From Spirochaetaceae bacterium (GTDB lineage Bacteria > Spirochaetota > Spirochaetia > UBA9216), in assembly GCA_028527945.1 (NCBI GenBank), contig JAQQAK010000431.1, positions 1-7,122 of the forward strand: a DNA stretch of 7,122 bases. Direction: 5' to 3'. The translations under genes were made by a program, and so were the position numbers. The notes under the pieces are model-generated. The model was not told the origin of the DNA. It saw only the letters and a program-made list of their open reading frames with translations, and ran no database searches. This document shows, piece after piece, positions 6,595-7,122 of this stretch. Within the stretch, counting starts at the first letter, position 1. Each line of letters opens with the position of its first letter.

Positions 6595-6862
6595 TTATAT
6601 TTCTTTTTAAAACCACTGAAGGAGTAAAGATAGTTTTATTTTTTTGTGGATAACGCATCTTTTTTTTTATAGTTGGATTGTATCCTGTTCTGGATTCGTA
6701 AAATTTGGGCTTAAATGTTCCGAAGTTTTTTTGGTGATACGAGTTTCCTTGTTCAAGGGTAGACATCACTTCTTCAAGAAAAGCATCTATCACTTTTTTT
6801 GTATCTTTTTGTGTGCAATTATGCCTTTGAGAAATTTCACGTATCATTTCTTTCTTGTTCAT
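6587..6862 (-). CDS. HU/IHF-like DNA-binding protein (short paralogue)
   Basis: The product has 91 residues from the chosen start, matching a plain HU subunit. The N-terminus MNKKEMIREISQRHNCTQKD lines up with the first helix of HU. The turn NFGTF (46-50) and the arm with SRTGYNP (58-63) then follow, arm length and tip proline as in the family, ending almost directly after the last strand. An ATG 13 codons upstream (6901) is in frame, but it would add a hydrophobic stretch not found in HU and has no Shine-Dalgarno sequence, so 6862 is preferred. The conserved glycine before the FGTF turn (normally GFG) is replaced by asparagine. Its stop overlaps the start of the second HU-like gene. It is likely the first gene of a two-gene operon, transcribed from the AT-rich region to its right. 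Confidence 0.85.
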   Translation of the reverse strand: MNKKEMIREISQRHNCTQKDTKKVIDAFLEEVMSTLEQGNSYHQKNFGTFKPKFYESRTGYNPTIKKKMRYPQKNKTIFTPSVVLKRNINE

Positions 6863-6869
6863 AAATAAT

Positions 6870-6898
6870 ATTATATTCCACCTTAAAAAGGATAACAA
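6870..6898 (-). promoter_or_regulatory. Candidate promoter of the HU pair, start site at or next to the ATG
   Basis: On the minus strand TTGTTA (6898-6893, 4/6 match) is followed after 17 bp by a perfect TATAAT (6875-6870). Only 7 nt separate this -10 box from the ATG at 6862, which would place transcription start at the start codon and give a leaderless message. A competing reading is that AAGGTGG (6884-6878) is a ribosome binding site, but at 15 nt it is too far away. The gap up to 6974 also holds TTAAGAACTTAA (6911-6922), a short palindrome-like site. Confidence 0.4.
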
Positions 6899-6974
6899 CA
6901 TTACTTTTTTTTAAGAACTTAATGAGTTTTACGTTAAAAACTATACTTTATTAAAACAAATTACAACTTCTTTT

Positions 6975-7122
6975 TTATTCGCCGGGAAGGTTTAATACCC
7001 CGCCCTGCTTTAGCAGGATTCTACATGCGGAATCTTCTATTTGGAAAGAGTATTTTTGTGTTGGGTATGAAACCTGACCGTCTAAACCAATTCCTTGCAG
7101 AACCAACCATACTTCGGAGCTC
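6975..7122 (-). CDS. Possible 3' end of an unidentified gene, 5' end outside window
   Basis: A minus-strand frame is open from the right edge to a TAA at 6977-6975 and would encode the last 48 residues of a protein. Visible pieces are VWLVLQGIGLDGQVSYP and ACRILLKQGGVLNLPGE, a mix of hydrophobic and polar residues that looks protein-like. I do not recognise a family. It runs in the same direction as the HU genes, ending 112 bp before the start of the first. The block is clearly richer in G+C (about 46% by hand count for 6981-7122) than the rest of the window. A plus-strand frame is also open across it, so the segment may instead be a non-coding or repeated sequence. The palindrome CCTGC-TTTA-GCAGG at 7004-7017 falls inside. 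Confidence 0.35.
   Translation of the reverse strand, partial: SSEVWLVLQGIGLDGQVSYPTQKYSFQIEDSACRILLKQGGVLNLPGE

Noticed and set aside
6644..6868. Plus-strand open frame antisense to the first HU-like gene
   Set aside because: The minus-strand HU fold is clear; the antisense product is Phe/His-rich without recognisable features.
6587..6901. Longer start (ATG at 6901) for the first HU-like gene
   Set aside because: The extra 13 residues are hydrophobic and outside the HU family pattern, and there is no Shine-Dalgarno sequence before it; the stretch overlaps the promoter candidate instead.
6981..7030. Right end of an IS200/IS605-type element (hairpin beside TTTAATACCCCG)
   Set aside because: The stem is only 5 bp, no TnpA or TnpB coding sequence is visible, and the matching left end is not in the window.

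Overview
The window is AT-rich (roughly one third G+C), densely coding, and uses TTG and GTG as well as ATG starts. The gene content suggests a host- or gut-associated anaerobe: a YesM/YesN-type two-component system, a cytoplasmic GH20 hexosaminidase, a GPH-family sugar symporter and a pair of divergent HU-like proteins. A spirochaete of the Treponema type is my best guess, with a low-GC Firmicute as the alternative. No rRNA or other phylogenetic marker is present, so this is inference.

Plus strand, 1-2857: the window opens inside the C-terminal ATPase domain of a sensor histidine kinase. It is followed 1 nt later by a full-length YesN-type response regulator (REC plus AraC-type HTH), and 2 nt after that by an alpha/beta hydrolase of the hormone-sensitive-lipase family with a complete catalytic triad. 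The spacing implies one transcript.

Intergenic region 2858-3137 (280 bp): this is the most structured non-coding stretch. It holds a candidate promoter and a block of about 150 bp (2964-3113) made of three dyads, two of them related, so that the block as a whole has near-identical inverted ends. A 34-bp stretch inside the block (2992-3025) is repeated 33/34 at the very 3' end of the next gene (4716-4749), so the GH20 gene lies between 34-bp direct repeats.

Plus strand, 3138-6134: a cytoplasmic family-20 beta-N-acetylhexosaminidase and a GPH/MelB-like cation-coupled sugar symporter form a tight pair, with the symporter's ribosome binding site overlapping the GH20 stop codon. A plausible model is that the two-component system senses an extracellular glycan-related signal, the symporter brings in a GlcNAc- or GalNAc-containing oligosaccharide, GH20 releases the amino sugar, and the hydrolase removes an ester group from the substrate or a related compound. 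Only the enzyme classes are directly supported; the substrate link is inferred.

Minus strand, 6211-7122: two overlapping HU/IHF-like genes are read towards the symporter gene. The first has a promoter-like sequence so close to its start that its mRNA could be leaderless. At the right edge a G+C-richer block carries what may be the 3' end of another minus-strand gene. I saw no tRNA, rRNA, CRISPR array, transposase or clear intrinsic terminator.
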